Source: Sebaldella sp. S0638 | GTDB taxonomy: Bacteria; Fusobacteriota; Fusobacteriia; Fusobacteriales; Leptotrichiaceae | Length of the DNA stretch: 64,000 nt | Direction of reading: 5' to 3' | Assembly: GCF_024158605.1 (NCBI RefSeq) | Contig: NZ_JAMZGM010000004.1 | Span: forward strand, 1 to 64,000 | Shown here: positions 43,286 to 51,191 of the stretch, piece after piece | Numbering within the stretch: the stretch's first letter is position 1 | Layout of the letters: every line of letters begins with the position of its first letter | The notes under the pieces: generated by a model | Database searches by the model: none | What the model saw: only the letters and a program-made list of their open reading frames with translations | Told to the model about the DNA's origin: nothing | Translations under genes and position numbers: made by a program

Positions 43286-43660
43286 ATGTTACTCCTTTGA
43301 TAAATAATTAAGTTTGAAAAAACTGCGTACCTATGAAACAAAAATTTCTTACTCTTTTGTATATGGAAATTTATGTTTTTATATTAAACGTACTCTTTTT
43401 ACAGATTTTTCTATATGAAATTATATAATATAGTACAGTTGCAGACAATATTGACAGAACAAAAAGACAATTTTGCGACGCAAAAAATAAAAAAAATACA
43501 CAAAAGAATCAATTTTTTACCGGAAGCATTGTAATTGTTTTATGAAACAATAGTCTTTATTTTGCAGTATTTTAAAAAAATATCGCAGAATAAATAAAAT
43601 TGACTTAAACTGGTAAATAGTATAAAATTAATTGAAAATTTTATTTTAAAGGAGCATATT
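43286..43660. other. Divergent intergenic region with two palindromes
   Basis: It holds a 15-bp palindrome TTTTGCGACGCAAAA (43471-43485), the inverted repeat ATTGTTT-N4-AAACAAT (43536-43553) and a promoter TTGACT 43600-43605 / TAAAAT 43623-43628 (17-base spacer) for the plus-strand gene. The segment 43362-43382 is an exact 21-base match to 61840-61860. Confidence 0.6.
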
Positions 43661-44497
43661 ATGAGAAAAATAGTTGTTTTTCTGGTATTTTTAGTATCTT
43701 TTTCGCTTTTTGCGGAGAATTATAAATATGGCATTATAAAAGATACAAGAGGATACACAGAAGTAAAGGAAAGCGGAAACAACAGTGCGAAAATAAGAGC
43801 AAAATTAAAGAATAATACTTTTGTTTATATTGAGAAAACAGAGGGTGAGTGGGTAAAAATTTCTTCAAGAGCTGAATATTATGATAATGGGAAGTATTTA
43901 GAAAGTGTAGACGGATATATAATGAAAGATAAACTTTCATATGAATTCGGTCCGGTAATTTATATGGGGGTAACAACAGAGTGTGATACAACAACAGCAG
44001 AAAAACTGATAATGAAAAATAAAATGAACTATGAAGATTTTGGCTTTATTGCTTACTATCTGGAAAATGGAATGACCGGGTATGACGGACATGGATACAG
44101 TTATTCTGTAAAGCCTGATCCTGCGGCGGAATTTACAAGTATACTAAAGATAGGCAATGGCTTGGAATTGAAGATTTCCGAAGATTATGAGTCTTTTATA
44201 AGTGAACTTAAGTATAAAAAAATAAATATTGATAGTGAGAAAGATACAGTATTGGGAGAATTTGTGCCGGATACAAGTGTTTCAGGGATTAATAATATAA
44301 AGATTCTGGAGAATAAAGCCCGTACATATATAAAAATTCCTTCGGAAACTAAAGGGGAAGGATGCAGCATAGAAGCTAAGGACAGAGTATTTATATTTAA
44401 AGATAATAAATTAAATCTTTCATTTGATATGATTTTTGAAAATATAAGCAGTACAAGAGAATTTAATAAGTGGATAAAGGTAAAAACCGAAGAATAA
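43661..44497 (+). CDS. Exported protein with SH3b-like domain
   Basis: This 278-residue protein has a clear signal peptide (MRKIVVFLVFLVSFSLFA, cleavage before ENYKYG). Residues about 25-92 look like a bacterial SH3 domain: GYTEVKESGNNSAKIRAKLKN, then FVYIEKTEGEWVKISS and VDGYIMKDKL. Such domains often bind murein. The rest (about 95-278) is beta-rich and unknown to me. It lies 33 bases after its promoter, and the next gene follows after 39 bases, so the two may form an operon. Confidence 0.62.
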   Translation: MRKIVVFLVFLVSFSLFAENYKYGIIKDTRGYTEVKESGNNSAKIRAKLKNNTFVYIEKTEGEWVKISSRAEYYDNGKYLESVDGYIMKDKLSYEFGPVIYMGVTTECDTTTAEKLIMKNKMNYEDFGFIAYYLENGMTGYDGHGYSYSVKPDPAAEFTSILKIGNGLELKISEDYESFISELKYKKINIDSEKDTVLGEFVPDTSVSGINNIKILENKARTYIKIPSETKGEGCSIEAKDRVFIFKDNKLNLSFDMIFENISSTREFNKWIKVKTEE

Positions 44498-44536
44498 ACT
44501 GAATGATAACAGAAGATAAATAGAAGAGGTGTGAAA

Positions 44537-45070
44537 ATGAAGATTCCTGTATATTTGAAAAATAATGTGAAAAACTATGAAGAAAAGGACTTCTCAATTA
44601 TGACTATCTCCTCAGCTGCTGGTAATGAATTGCTTAAAATATGGTATTACGGGGATATGTATACGGTAACCGGTGAAGAGCGTGATTATATTGTAGATAC
44701 TGATTTTGCTCCCGGAAAAATTACTGCCAGAGATCCTGAAACAAATGAAGAAATATTGATTTTTGACGGTACAAAGCACGGATATGATAATATGTTCTGC
44801 GACGTATATACAGAGGAACAGATCCAAAACAGAGATTTGAAAAAGCTGGATATTCCAGCCTCGGTAATTATTTTAGAATTAGGTTACAGTATTGATTATG
44901 AAGATGAGAAAGAAGACTATGAATTTGATGAAAACGGAGATGTGGTTTTGGCAGACGGCAGCAAAATGTCATGGGAAGATGTTGTTTGCAACGGTTTTGA
45001 CTATCTGGCATTATCATATATTGATGAAAATGGTGAAAAGATTCAGTTTGTCGACTGTGAACTGGCGTAA
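44537..45070 (+). CDS. Hypothetical acidic protein
   Basis: This 177-residue protein is set to start at ATG 44537 behind GAGGTGTG. It is strongly acidic (for example DYEDEKEDYEFDENGD near residue 122) with no export signal. A repeated pattern of DGTKHGYDNMFCDVYTEEQ and DGSKMSWEDVVCNGFDYLAL suggests a mixed alpha/beta immunity- or adaptor-like fold, but I do not recognise the family. Function unknown. Confidence 0.55.
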   Translation: MKIPVYLKNNVKNYEEKDFSIMTISSAAGNELLKIWYYGDMYTVTGEERDYIVDTDFAPGKITARDPETNEEILIFDGTKHGYDNMFCDVYTEEQIQNRDLKKLDIPASVIILELGYSIDYEDEKEDYEFDENGDVVLADGSKMSWEDVVCNGFDYLALSYIDENGEKIQFVDCELA

Positions 45071-45130
45071 ATAGAGTAAAATAAGTATAATAATGATACT
45101 TTTAAGTTAACGGGATTAGTGATATAATAA

Positions 45131-45166
45131 AAAAGGGACTGCATTTTTGATACGGTCCCTTTATTT
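45131..45166. terminator. Bidirectional terminator before the nitroreductase
   Basis: AAAGGGAC / GTCCCTTT with A/T runs on both sides serves the converging genes. Confidence 0.85.
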
Positions 45167-45196
45167 GTAAATCCTCCATATTTAAGGCTGATCTGT

Positions 45197-45937
45197 TTAT
45201 TTATTAAATTTGAATCCCTGTTTTAAAGCTGTAGGATACACATCAGGGAAATAAACCGTTTTATACGCATTAGCAACAAAGTTACTCCATGATTTCTCCT
45301 GCTCTCTTCCAATTTCATCCAGATATTTGGCAATTTGTTTATCATAATTATTTATTAATTCAGGAAGTCTGTCTTTATCATATTTTTCATCAAAACGAAA
45401 CGCTTTGATATCCATTCTCGGTTTTTGTTTTGAATGATCTTTTGGGTTTCCTATAGCAAGACCAACCATAGGAAAAGTGTATTCCGGAAGATCGAGAAGA
45501 TCTATTACGGTCTGGGGATTTTTCCTTACTGCGCCAATAGGGACTATTCCAAGGCCAAGTGATTCAGCAGCAGTTATTGCAGTGCCGAGAGCTATGCCGG
45601 CGTCTACAGATGCCACCATCATACCTTCGACGCTTTCATGGATAATTTGTTCATATCCTGCATTTTTTACACCGATACTTGTTTTATATAAATCAGCAAT
45701 AAAAATTAAGAATACCGGAGCCTGTGCCACCCAAGCCTGACCGCCTGTAAGTTCAGCCATTTTTTTCCTTGTATTTTTATCCTTTATGACAATAATACTT
45801 ATTCCTTGTCCGTTTATAGAAGTAGGGGCATGCTGCGCAGCGTTTATTACTGCATCTATCATATCTTCGGATACTGGTTCATCTGTAAAATTTCTTATGG
45901 ATCTATGATTTTCCATAATCTTTATTGTTTCAGTCAT
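45197..45937 (-). CDS. NfsA-type FMN-dependent nitroreductase / flavin reductase
   Basis: This 246-residue protein opens with the nitroreductase FMN-phosphate motif NHRSIRNFTDEPV, followed by AAQHAPTSINGQGISIIVIKD, GIALGTAITAAESLGLGIVPIG and GLAIGNPKDHSKQKPRMD, as in NfsA/FRP. It uses NAD(P)H to reduce nitro or quinone compounds or flavin. Start ATG 45937 follows AAAGGATGTGA. It is monocistronic and divergent from the uxa operon. Confidence 0.87.
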   Translation of the reverse strand: MTETIKIMENHRSIRNFTDEPVSEDMIDAVINAAQHAPTSINGQGISIIVIKDKNTRKKMAELTGGQAWVAQAPVFLIFIADLYKTSIGVKNAGYEQIIHESVEGMMVASVDAGIALGTAITAAESLGLGIVPIGAVRKNPQTVIDLLDLPEYTFPMVGLAIGNPKDHSKQKPRMDIKAFRFDEKYDKDRLPELINNYDKQIAKYLDEIGREQEKSWSNFVANAYKTVYFPDVYPTALKQGFKFNK

Positions 45938-46033
45938 TTTATCACATCCTTTTCGTGTATGTACAAAATGATACTATTTTTTACCCTGAATGTCAATTAC
46001 AGTAAAAATTTATTTTATATGTAAAGTATATTA

Positions 46034-46062
46034 TTGACAATTAATAAAAAATGGGGTATATA
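46034..46062 (+). promoter_or_regulatory. Promoter of the uxaA-msmK-uxaC operon
   Basis: TTGACA (46034-46039) and TATATA (46057-46062) have a 17-base spacer ending in GGGG. The spacer end and -10 resemble those at 51102, 60297 and 61738. Confidence 0.82.
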
Positions 46063-46067
46063 TTTAG

Positions 46068-46089
46068 TGATATATTACAAAATATATTT
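46068..46089. promoter_or_regulatory. GntR-type operator copy 1 (uxaA)
   Basis: TGATATATTA-CA-AAATATATTT has the same 10-2-10 geometry as the perfect palindrome at 51136. It lies at the predicted transcription start of uxaA. Confidence 0.65.
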
Positions 46090-46123
46090 TTGCGAAAAAA
46101 TAGTCAAAACGGAAGGTGAAGAC

Positions 46124-47614
46124 ATGAAAAAATACATTAAGATCAATAAGAGCGATAATGTAGCAATAATAGTGGAACCTATGAAAAAAGGAGAAGTAAT
46201 AACTGACGGAGATAAAAATACAGTACTTGCAGAAGATATAGATAAAGGGCATAAAACAGCTCTTGCAGACATAAAAGAAGGAGAAAATGTAATAAAATAC
46301 GGGATGCCTATAGGAAAGGCGGCAAAAGATATTGCTGCGGGAGAGTGGGTTCATACTCATAATGTAAAAACTAATCTTTCAGACCTTAATAATTATGAAT
46401 ATAGTCCGAAATTTCAGGAACATGCTATTAAGATTCCCGAAAAAAAGATAAATGTATACAGAAGGAAAAACGGTGAAATAGGTGTAAGAAATGAATTGTG
46501 GATTGTACCTACTGTGGGATGTGTAAACGGAATAGCTAAATTAGCAGTAAATGAATTTCTCAAAGAAAATGATATATCCATGATTGACGGAGTAAATATA
46601 CTGTCACATAATTACGGCTGTTCACAGCTTGGTGATGATCACGAAAATACAAAGATAATATTACAAGATGCTGTAAAACACCCTAATGCGGGCGGTATAC
46701 TGGTAATGGGGCTGGGATGTGAAAATAACCAGATTGATGTTTTCAAAGATACACTTGGTGACTATGATGAAGAAAGAGTGAGATTTCTTGCTGTTCAGCA
46801 GGTAAGTGACGAAATTGAGGAAGCTAAAAATCTCTTGAAAGAGCTTTTTGAAATAATGAAGAATGACAAAAGGGAAGAAACAAGTATTTCAGAATTAAAG
46901 GTTGGTCTGGAATGCGGCGGATCAGACGGTTTTTCAGGAATAACGGCAAATCCCATGCTTGGTGAATTTTCTGATTATATGGCTAATTACGGCGGGACTA
47001 CACTTTTAACAGAAGTTCCCGAAATGTTCGGGGCAGAAACACTTCTGATGGAGAGATGCGAAAACAGTGAAATATTTGAGAAAACAGTAAGTCTTATCAA
47101 TGATTTTAAGGATTATTTTATAAAACATGATCAGGTAATATACGAAAACCCTTCGCCGGGAAATAAAAAGGGCGGAATAACTACTCTTGAAGATAAATCT
47201 CTTGGCTGTACACAAAAATCAGGTACTGCAAAAATAAGAGATGTACTGAAATACGGAGAAAAAATAAAGAAGAACGGACTAAATCTGCTTTCTGCACCGG
47301 GAAATGATCTGGTAGCAACATCAGCACTGGCTGCGGCAGGATGCCATATGGTATTTTTTACCACAGGAAGAGGGACACCTTACGGCGGTTTTGTGCCTAC
47401 TGTAAAAATTTCTACAAACACAGAGCTTGCAGAAAATAAACCTAAGTGGATAGACTTCGACGCGGGAAAATTAATAAGCCATGATATGGATATGGAAGTG
47501 CTTCTTGAAGAATTTATTGATTACATAGTAAGAGTAGCAAACGGTGAAAAAACGAGAAATGAAATAAATGAATTTAAAGAACTGGCTATATTTAAGTCAG
47601 GTGTAACATTATAG
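46124..47614 (+). CDS. uxaA: Altronate dehydratase
   Basis: This 496-residue protein is set to start at ATG 46124 behind GGAAGGTGAAGAC; an upstream in-frame start lies inside the promoter. The N-terminal SAF-like domain (about 1-95) ends AAGEWVHTHNVKT. The catalytic domain has GVRNELWIVPTVGCVNG, LSHNYGCSQLGDDHENT, ECGGSDGFSGITANP and SPGNKKGGITTLEDKSLGCTQKSG. UxaA is an iron-dependent hydratase that makes 2-keto-3-deoxygluconate from D-altronate, the last dedicated step of galacturonate breakdown. msmK and uxaC follow closely. Confidence 0.93.
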   Translation: MKKYIKINKSDNVAIIVEPMKKGEVITDGDKNTVLAEDIDKGHKTALADIKEGENVIKYGMPIGKAAKDIAAGEWVHTHNVKTNLSDLNNYEYSPKFQEHAIKIPEKKINVYRRKNGEIGVRNELWIVPTVGCVNGIAKLAVNEFLKENDISMIDGVNILSHNYGCSQLGDDHENTKIILQDAVKHPNAGGILVMGLGCENNQIDVFKDTLGDYDEERVRFLAVQQVSDEIEEAKNLLKELFEIMKNDKREETSISELKVGLECGGSDGFSGITANPMLGEFSDYMANYGGTTLLTEVPEMFGAETLLMERCENSEIFEKTVSLINDFKDYFIKHDQVIYENPSPGNKKGGITTLEDKSLGCTQKSGTAKIRDVLKYGEKIKKNGLNLLSAPGNDLVATSALAAAGCHMVFFTTGRGTPYGGFVPTVKISTNTELAENKPKWIDFDAGKLISHDMDMEVLLEEFIDYIVRVANGEKTRNEINEFKELAIFKSGVTL

Positions 47615-47647
47615 TTTTATAAAAATAAAAATTATGGAGGAGAAAAC

Positions 47648-48742
47648 ATGGCGAAAGTAACGTTAAAAGGAGTGGAAAAACAATACCCTAACGGGTTTAA
47701 AGCAGTACACGGGATAAATCTTGAGATTAAAGACGGAGAATTCATGGTTTTTGTAGGTCCTTCGGGATGTGCCAAGTCAACGACACTTAGAATGGTAGCC
47801 GGTCTTGAGGAAATCACAGGCGGGGAAATATATATCGGAGATAAACTGGTAAATGATGTAGCACCAAAGGATAGAGGAATAGCAATGGTTTTCCAGAACT
47901 ATGCACTTTATCCTCATATGAGTGTTTATGAAAATATGGCTTTCGGACTGAAATTAAAGAAAACACCAAAGGCTGAGATAGACAGAAGAGTAAAAGATGC
48001 TGCTGAAAAGCTCGAGATTACCAATCTTCTGGACAGAAAACCAAAAGATATGTCAGGAGGTCAGAGACAGAGGGTGGCATTGGGAAGAGCAATAGTAAGA
48101 GAGCCTGAAGTATTTCTTTTTGACGAACCTTTAAGTAACCTTGATGCGAAACTGAGAGTATCTATGAGGGTAAGAATAAGTCAGCTGCATAAGGAATTAG
48201 GTTCTACGATGATTTATGTAACCCATGATCAGGTGGAAGCAATGACAATGGGAGACAGAATATGTGTGCTGAGGGAAGGTAAAATAATGCAGGTAGATAC
48301 ACCGCTGAATCTTTATAACCATCCTGCGAATAAGTTCGTGGCAGGATTCATAGGGTCGCCTACAATGAATTTTTTGAACGGAATATTAGAAGAAAAAGAC
48401 GGAAAAATAATAATGAAAATAAAGGGTGCTGAATTGGAATTCCCTGAAAATGTGAGAGAAAAAGCAAAAGGATATATAGGAAAAGAAGTGACATTCGGAA
48501 TAAGACCTGAACACATTACACTTGGAAATGCAGGAGAGAAGAATGCACTGAAAGGAAACATACTGGTAAAAGAACAGATGGGGAATGAAGAGATAGTTTA
48601 CTTTGACTGCGAAGGAAATCAGATAACAGCAAGACTGACGCTGAATCAGGAAGAAAGTCTGGGACTGAAAGACAGCGGAATATTCAAATTTGATATGGAA
48701 AAATGTCAATTATTTGACATAAATACTGAAGAAGCTATTTAA
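47648..48742 (+). CDS. msmK: MsmK/UgpC-type ABC transporter ATP-binding protein
   Basis: This 364-residue protein has Walker A GPSGCAKST (residues 39-47; Ala where Gly is usual), the Q-loop in MVFQNYALYPHM, the signature MSGGQRQRVALGRAIV, Walker B VFLFDEPLSNLDAKL and the switch histidine in VTHDQVEAMTMGD. The C-terminal OB-type regulatory domain (about 240-364) marks the carbohydrate CUT1 ATPases. It probably energises the permease pair at 55479-57267 and may serve several sugar transporters. It sits between uxaA and uxaC, not with its permeases. Confidence 0.9.
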   Translation: MAKVTLKGVEKQYPNGFKAVHGINLEIKDGEFMVFVGPSGCAKSTTLRMVAGLEEITGGEIYIGDKLVNDVAPKDRGIAMVFQNYALYPHMSVYENMAFGLKLKKTPKAEIDRRVKDAAEKLEITNLLDRKPKDMSGGQRQRVALGRAIVREPEVFLFDEPLSNLDAKLRVSMRVRISQLHKELGSTMIYVTHDQVEAMTMGDRICVLREGKIMQVDTPLNLYNHPANKFVAGFIGSPTMNFLNGILEEKDGKIIMKIKGAELEFPENVREKAKGYIGKEVTFGIRPEHITLGNAGEKNALKGNILVKEQMGNEEIVYFDCEGNQITARLTLNQEESLGLKDSGIFKFDMEKCQLFDINTEEAI

Positions 48743-48762
48743 TGATTTTAGGAGGAAAATAA

Positions 48763-50166
48763 ATGAAACAGTTTATGGATGAGGACTTTTTACTAAAAAA
48801 CGATGTGGCAGTGGAACTGTATAATAAATATGCCAAAGATATGCCGATTATTGATTATCATTGTCATTTAAGCCCGCAGGAGATAGCAGAGAATAAAAGA
48901 TACAAAAATATCACTGAATTATGGCTTGGAGGAGATCACTACAAATGGAGGGCAATGAGAATCAATGGTGTAGGTGAGGAATATATTACCGGGGCAAAAG
49001 ATGATAAGGAAAAATTCATAAAATGGGCTGAAACAATTGAAAATTGTATTGGAAATCCTTTGTATCACTGGACGCACCTTGAGCTTAAGAGATATTTCGG
49101 TATAGATGATATACTGGGAAGCAAAACAGCAGAGGATATATGGGAAAGAGCCAATAAAATAATACAGAGCGATAGTTTTACAGCTAAAGAAATAATAAAA
49201 AAATCAAATGTAGAAGTGATTTGTACCACTGATGATCCTGCGGATGATCTGAGATATCATAAAGCTATAAAAGAAGATAAGGATTTTCCCGTAAAGGTAT
49301 TTCCCACTTTCAGACCGGACAGAGCTATAAATATTGAAAAAGACGGTTTTGTGACATGGCTTGGAATGCTGGAAAAAGCTGTGGATAAGAAAATAAATGA
49401 TATAAACGGACTTTTGAGTGCATTAGTGGAAAGAATAGAGTATTTTCATGAAGCTGGATGCAGACTTTCTGATCATGCTCTGGAACCTGTTCTGTTCAGA
49501 CACGGGAATATCAGTGAAATGGATGCTGTGTTCAAAAAAGCACTGTTAAAAGAAAGTTTTACCGAGTCTGACCTGACACTTTACAAAGGGCAGCTTATGC
49601 TGTTTCTTGGGAAAGAGTACGCTAAAAGAGGATGGACTATGCAGATACATACAGGTACAATGAGAAATAACAATACAAGAATGTTCCGTCAGCTGGGGCC
49701 TGATACAGGATTTGACGCTATAGGAGATTACGACTGTGCAAGAGCTCTTTCAGATTTGCTGAATAACCTTGATCACAGTGATAAACTTCCCAAAACTATA
49801 CTTTATTGCCTGAATCCAAGAGATAACTTCGTGTTGGGAACTTTGCTCGGATGTTTTCAGGATGGAAAAACTCCGGGAAAAATTCAGTTTGGTTCAGCAT
49901 GGTGGTTTAATGACCAAAAAGAGGGAATGATTACGCAGATGACAGATCTTGCTAATCTGGGGCTTCTTCCAAGATTCGTAGGAATGCTCACAGATTCAAG
50001 AAGCTTTTTATCATATACAAGACATGAATATTTCAGAAGAATTCTATGCAATCTTATTGGAGAATGGGTAACAGACGGTGAATTCCCCAATGATACAGAA
50101 CTTTTAGGTAATATTGTAAAAAATATAAGCTATACAAATGCAAAAAATTATTTCGGACTTGTATAA
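48763..50166 (+). CDS. uxaC: Glucuronate/galacturonate isomerase
   Basis: This 467-residue UxaC-family protein has the metal-binding PIIDYHCHLSPQEIAENK near residue 27, the central VICTTDDPADDLRYH, QIHTGTMRNNNTRMFRQLGPDTG and QFGSAWWFNDQKEGM. It isomerises D-galacturonate to D-tagaturonate (and glucuronate to fructuronate). Start ATG 48763 follows GGAGGAAAATAA. It is third in the uxaA operon. UxaB, which takes the next step, is encoded at 58863. Confidence 0.95.
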   Translation: MKQFMDEDFLLKNDVAVELYNKYAKDMPIIDYHCHLSPQEIAENKRYKNITELWLGGDHYKWRAMRINGVGEEYITGAKDDKEKFIKWAETIENCIGNPLYHWTHLELKRYFGIDDILGSKTAEDIWERANKIIQSDSFTAKEIIKKSNVEVICTTDDPADDLRYHKAIKEDKDFPVKVFPTFRPDRAINIEKDGFVTWLGMLEKAVDKKINDINGLLSALVERIEYFHEAGCRLSDHALEPVLFRHGNISEMDAVFKKALLKESFTESDLTLYKGQLMLFLGKEYAKRGWTMQIHTGTMRNNNTRMFRQLGPDTGFDAIGDYDCARALSDLLNNLDHSDKLPKTILYCLNPRDNFVLGTLLGCFQDGKTPGKIQFGSAWWFNDQKEGMITQMTDLANLGLLPRFVGMLTDSRSFLSYTRHEYFRRILCNLIGEWVTDGEFPNDTELLGNIVKNISYTNAKNYFGLV

Positions 50167-50234
50167 AAATAATTGGGGAAAGCACGGAAAATCTGAGGAA
50201 ATATATATAAAGAAGACAATTGAAATAAGAGAAA

Positions 50235-50256
50235 AAATATAATATAATATATTTAA
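50235..50256. promoter_or_regulatory. GntR-type operator copy 2 (gntR)
   Basis: TAATATATTT-AA-AAATATATTT matches the 51136 palindrome at 19 of 22 positions and lies 24 bases ahead of the regulator start, implying autoregulation. Confidence 0.68.
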
Positions 50257-50279
50257 AAATATATTTAAAGGTGGAAGAT

Positions 50280-50927
50280 ATGGATTCAAATAATTTAAAA
50301 ATAAAAGCATACAATTATATAAAGAATAAGATAATTTCCGGCGAATACCCTCCTAATCAGAAGATAGAAGAGAGCGAAATATCAAGTGAGCTGAATTTCA
50401 GCAGAACTCCTATAAGAGAAGCGATAAATACACTGAAAGATGAAGGCTGGATAACTATAATACCAAGAAAAGGGATATTTGTGAGTGAAATATCACTAAA
50501 GGATATCAATGACATTTTTCAGGTGAGGGAAACTATAGAGCCTATAATATTGAGACTGGCTTTTGAAAATCTGAATACACAAGAGCTTGATGACTTTGAG
50601 AAAGCATTTAAAAAATATGATAAATCAAAAGAAATAAATTCCGTTGTCCTTGATGAAAAGGATAATGATTTTCATAATTTTATACTTCATGCTTCGAGAA
50701 ATAAGTTTTTGATAAATATGATGAGCAATGTGTATGAACATAACCAGAGACTCAGAAATATCTCAAAACAGAAACTGGAAAAAAGAAAAGAAGCTATACT
50801 GGAACATCTGGAAATAATCAGATCAATAAAAGAAAAAGATATAGAAAAAGCTGTGGAAAATCTGAGTCTGCATATTGTAGAATCCAGAAATAATTTTCTT
50901 TCATGCATAGGAAATCTAAAAATTTAA
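50280..50927 (+). CDS. GntR family (FadR subfamily) regulator, probable uronate repressor
   Basis: This 215-residue protein has an N-terminal winged helix (AYNYIKNKIISGEYPPNQKIEE, then LNFSRTPIREAINTLKDEGWI, GIFVSEIS). The FadR-type all-helical effector domain shows VRETIEPIILRLAFE, NDFHNFILHASRN and HLEIIRSIKEKD, with His and Asp residues of the metal site. UxuR/ExuR are enterobacterial relatives. ATG 50280 follows AAAGGTGG; the frame opens at GTG 50271. Palindromes at uxaA, at its own gene and at GH4 mark its likely regulon. Confidence 0.85.
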   Translation: MDSNNLKIKAYNYIKNKIISGEYPPNQKIEESEISSELNFSRTPIREAINTLKDEGWITIIPRKGIFVSEISLKDINDIFQVRETIEPIILRLAFENLNTQELDDFEKAFKKYDKSKEINSVVLDEKDNDFHNFILHASRNKFLINMMSNVYEHNQRLRNISKQKLEKRKEAILEHLEIIRSIKEKDIEKAVENLSLHIVESRNNFLSCIGNLKI

Positions 50928-50928
50928 A

Positions 50929-50948
50929 CTGTAATATATTACAGTTAT
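50929..50948 (+). terminator. Possible terminator of gntR
   Basis: AACTGTAATATATTACAGTT is a perfect 20-bp palindrome two bases after the stop codon, followed by ATTTTAG. It could also be an operator. Confidence 0.5.
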
Positions 50949-51061
50949 TTTAGCAGACTAAAATTTCATATTTTTATATATTTTGTTAACAGTAAAATAC
51001 TTAAAATTTATTTGAAATAATTTTCTCTGCAATTAATGTGCTAAATAAATATATTGATATA

Positions 51062-51090
51062 AAATACCTGATCATCAGGTATTTTTTTTA
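51062..51090 (+). terminator. Terminator upstream of the GH4 promoter
   Basis: AAATACCTGA / TCAGGTATTT with a three-base loop and eight T insulates the GH4 promoter. Confidence 0.9.
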
Positions 51091-51101
51091 TATATTATAT
51101 A

Positions 51102-51130
51102 TTGACTTTTTCACAAAAACGAGGTATATA
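51102..51130 (+). promoter_or_regulatory. Promoter of the GH4 gene
   Basis: TTGACT (51102-51107) and TATATA (51125-51130) are spaced by 17 bases. The spacer ends AAAAACGAGG, as in two porin promoters. Confidence 0.82.
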
Positions 51131-51135
51131 TTTAG

Positions 51136-51157
51136 TAATATATTTTGAAATATATTA
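51136..51157. promoter_or_regulatory. GntR-type operator copy 3 (GH4)
   Basis: TAATATATTT-TG-AAATATATTA is a perfect 22-bp inverted repeat at the predicted transcription start. Confidence 0.72.
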
Positions 51158-51191
51158 TAACTTCAATTTGAAATTATATCAGGAGGGAAAA

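Noticed and set aside
46034-46123. N-terminal extensions of the uxaA and GH4 frames (also 51102-51191)
   Set aside because: The two extensions look alike (both contain GIYLVIY) because the shared promoter and operator are being translated; real ribosome-binding sites lie before the downstream ATGs.
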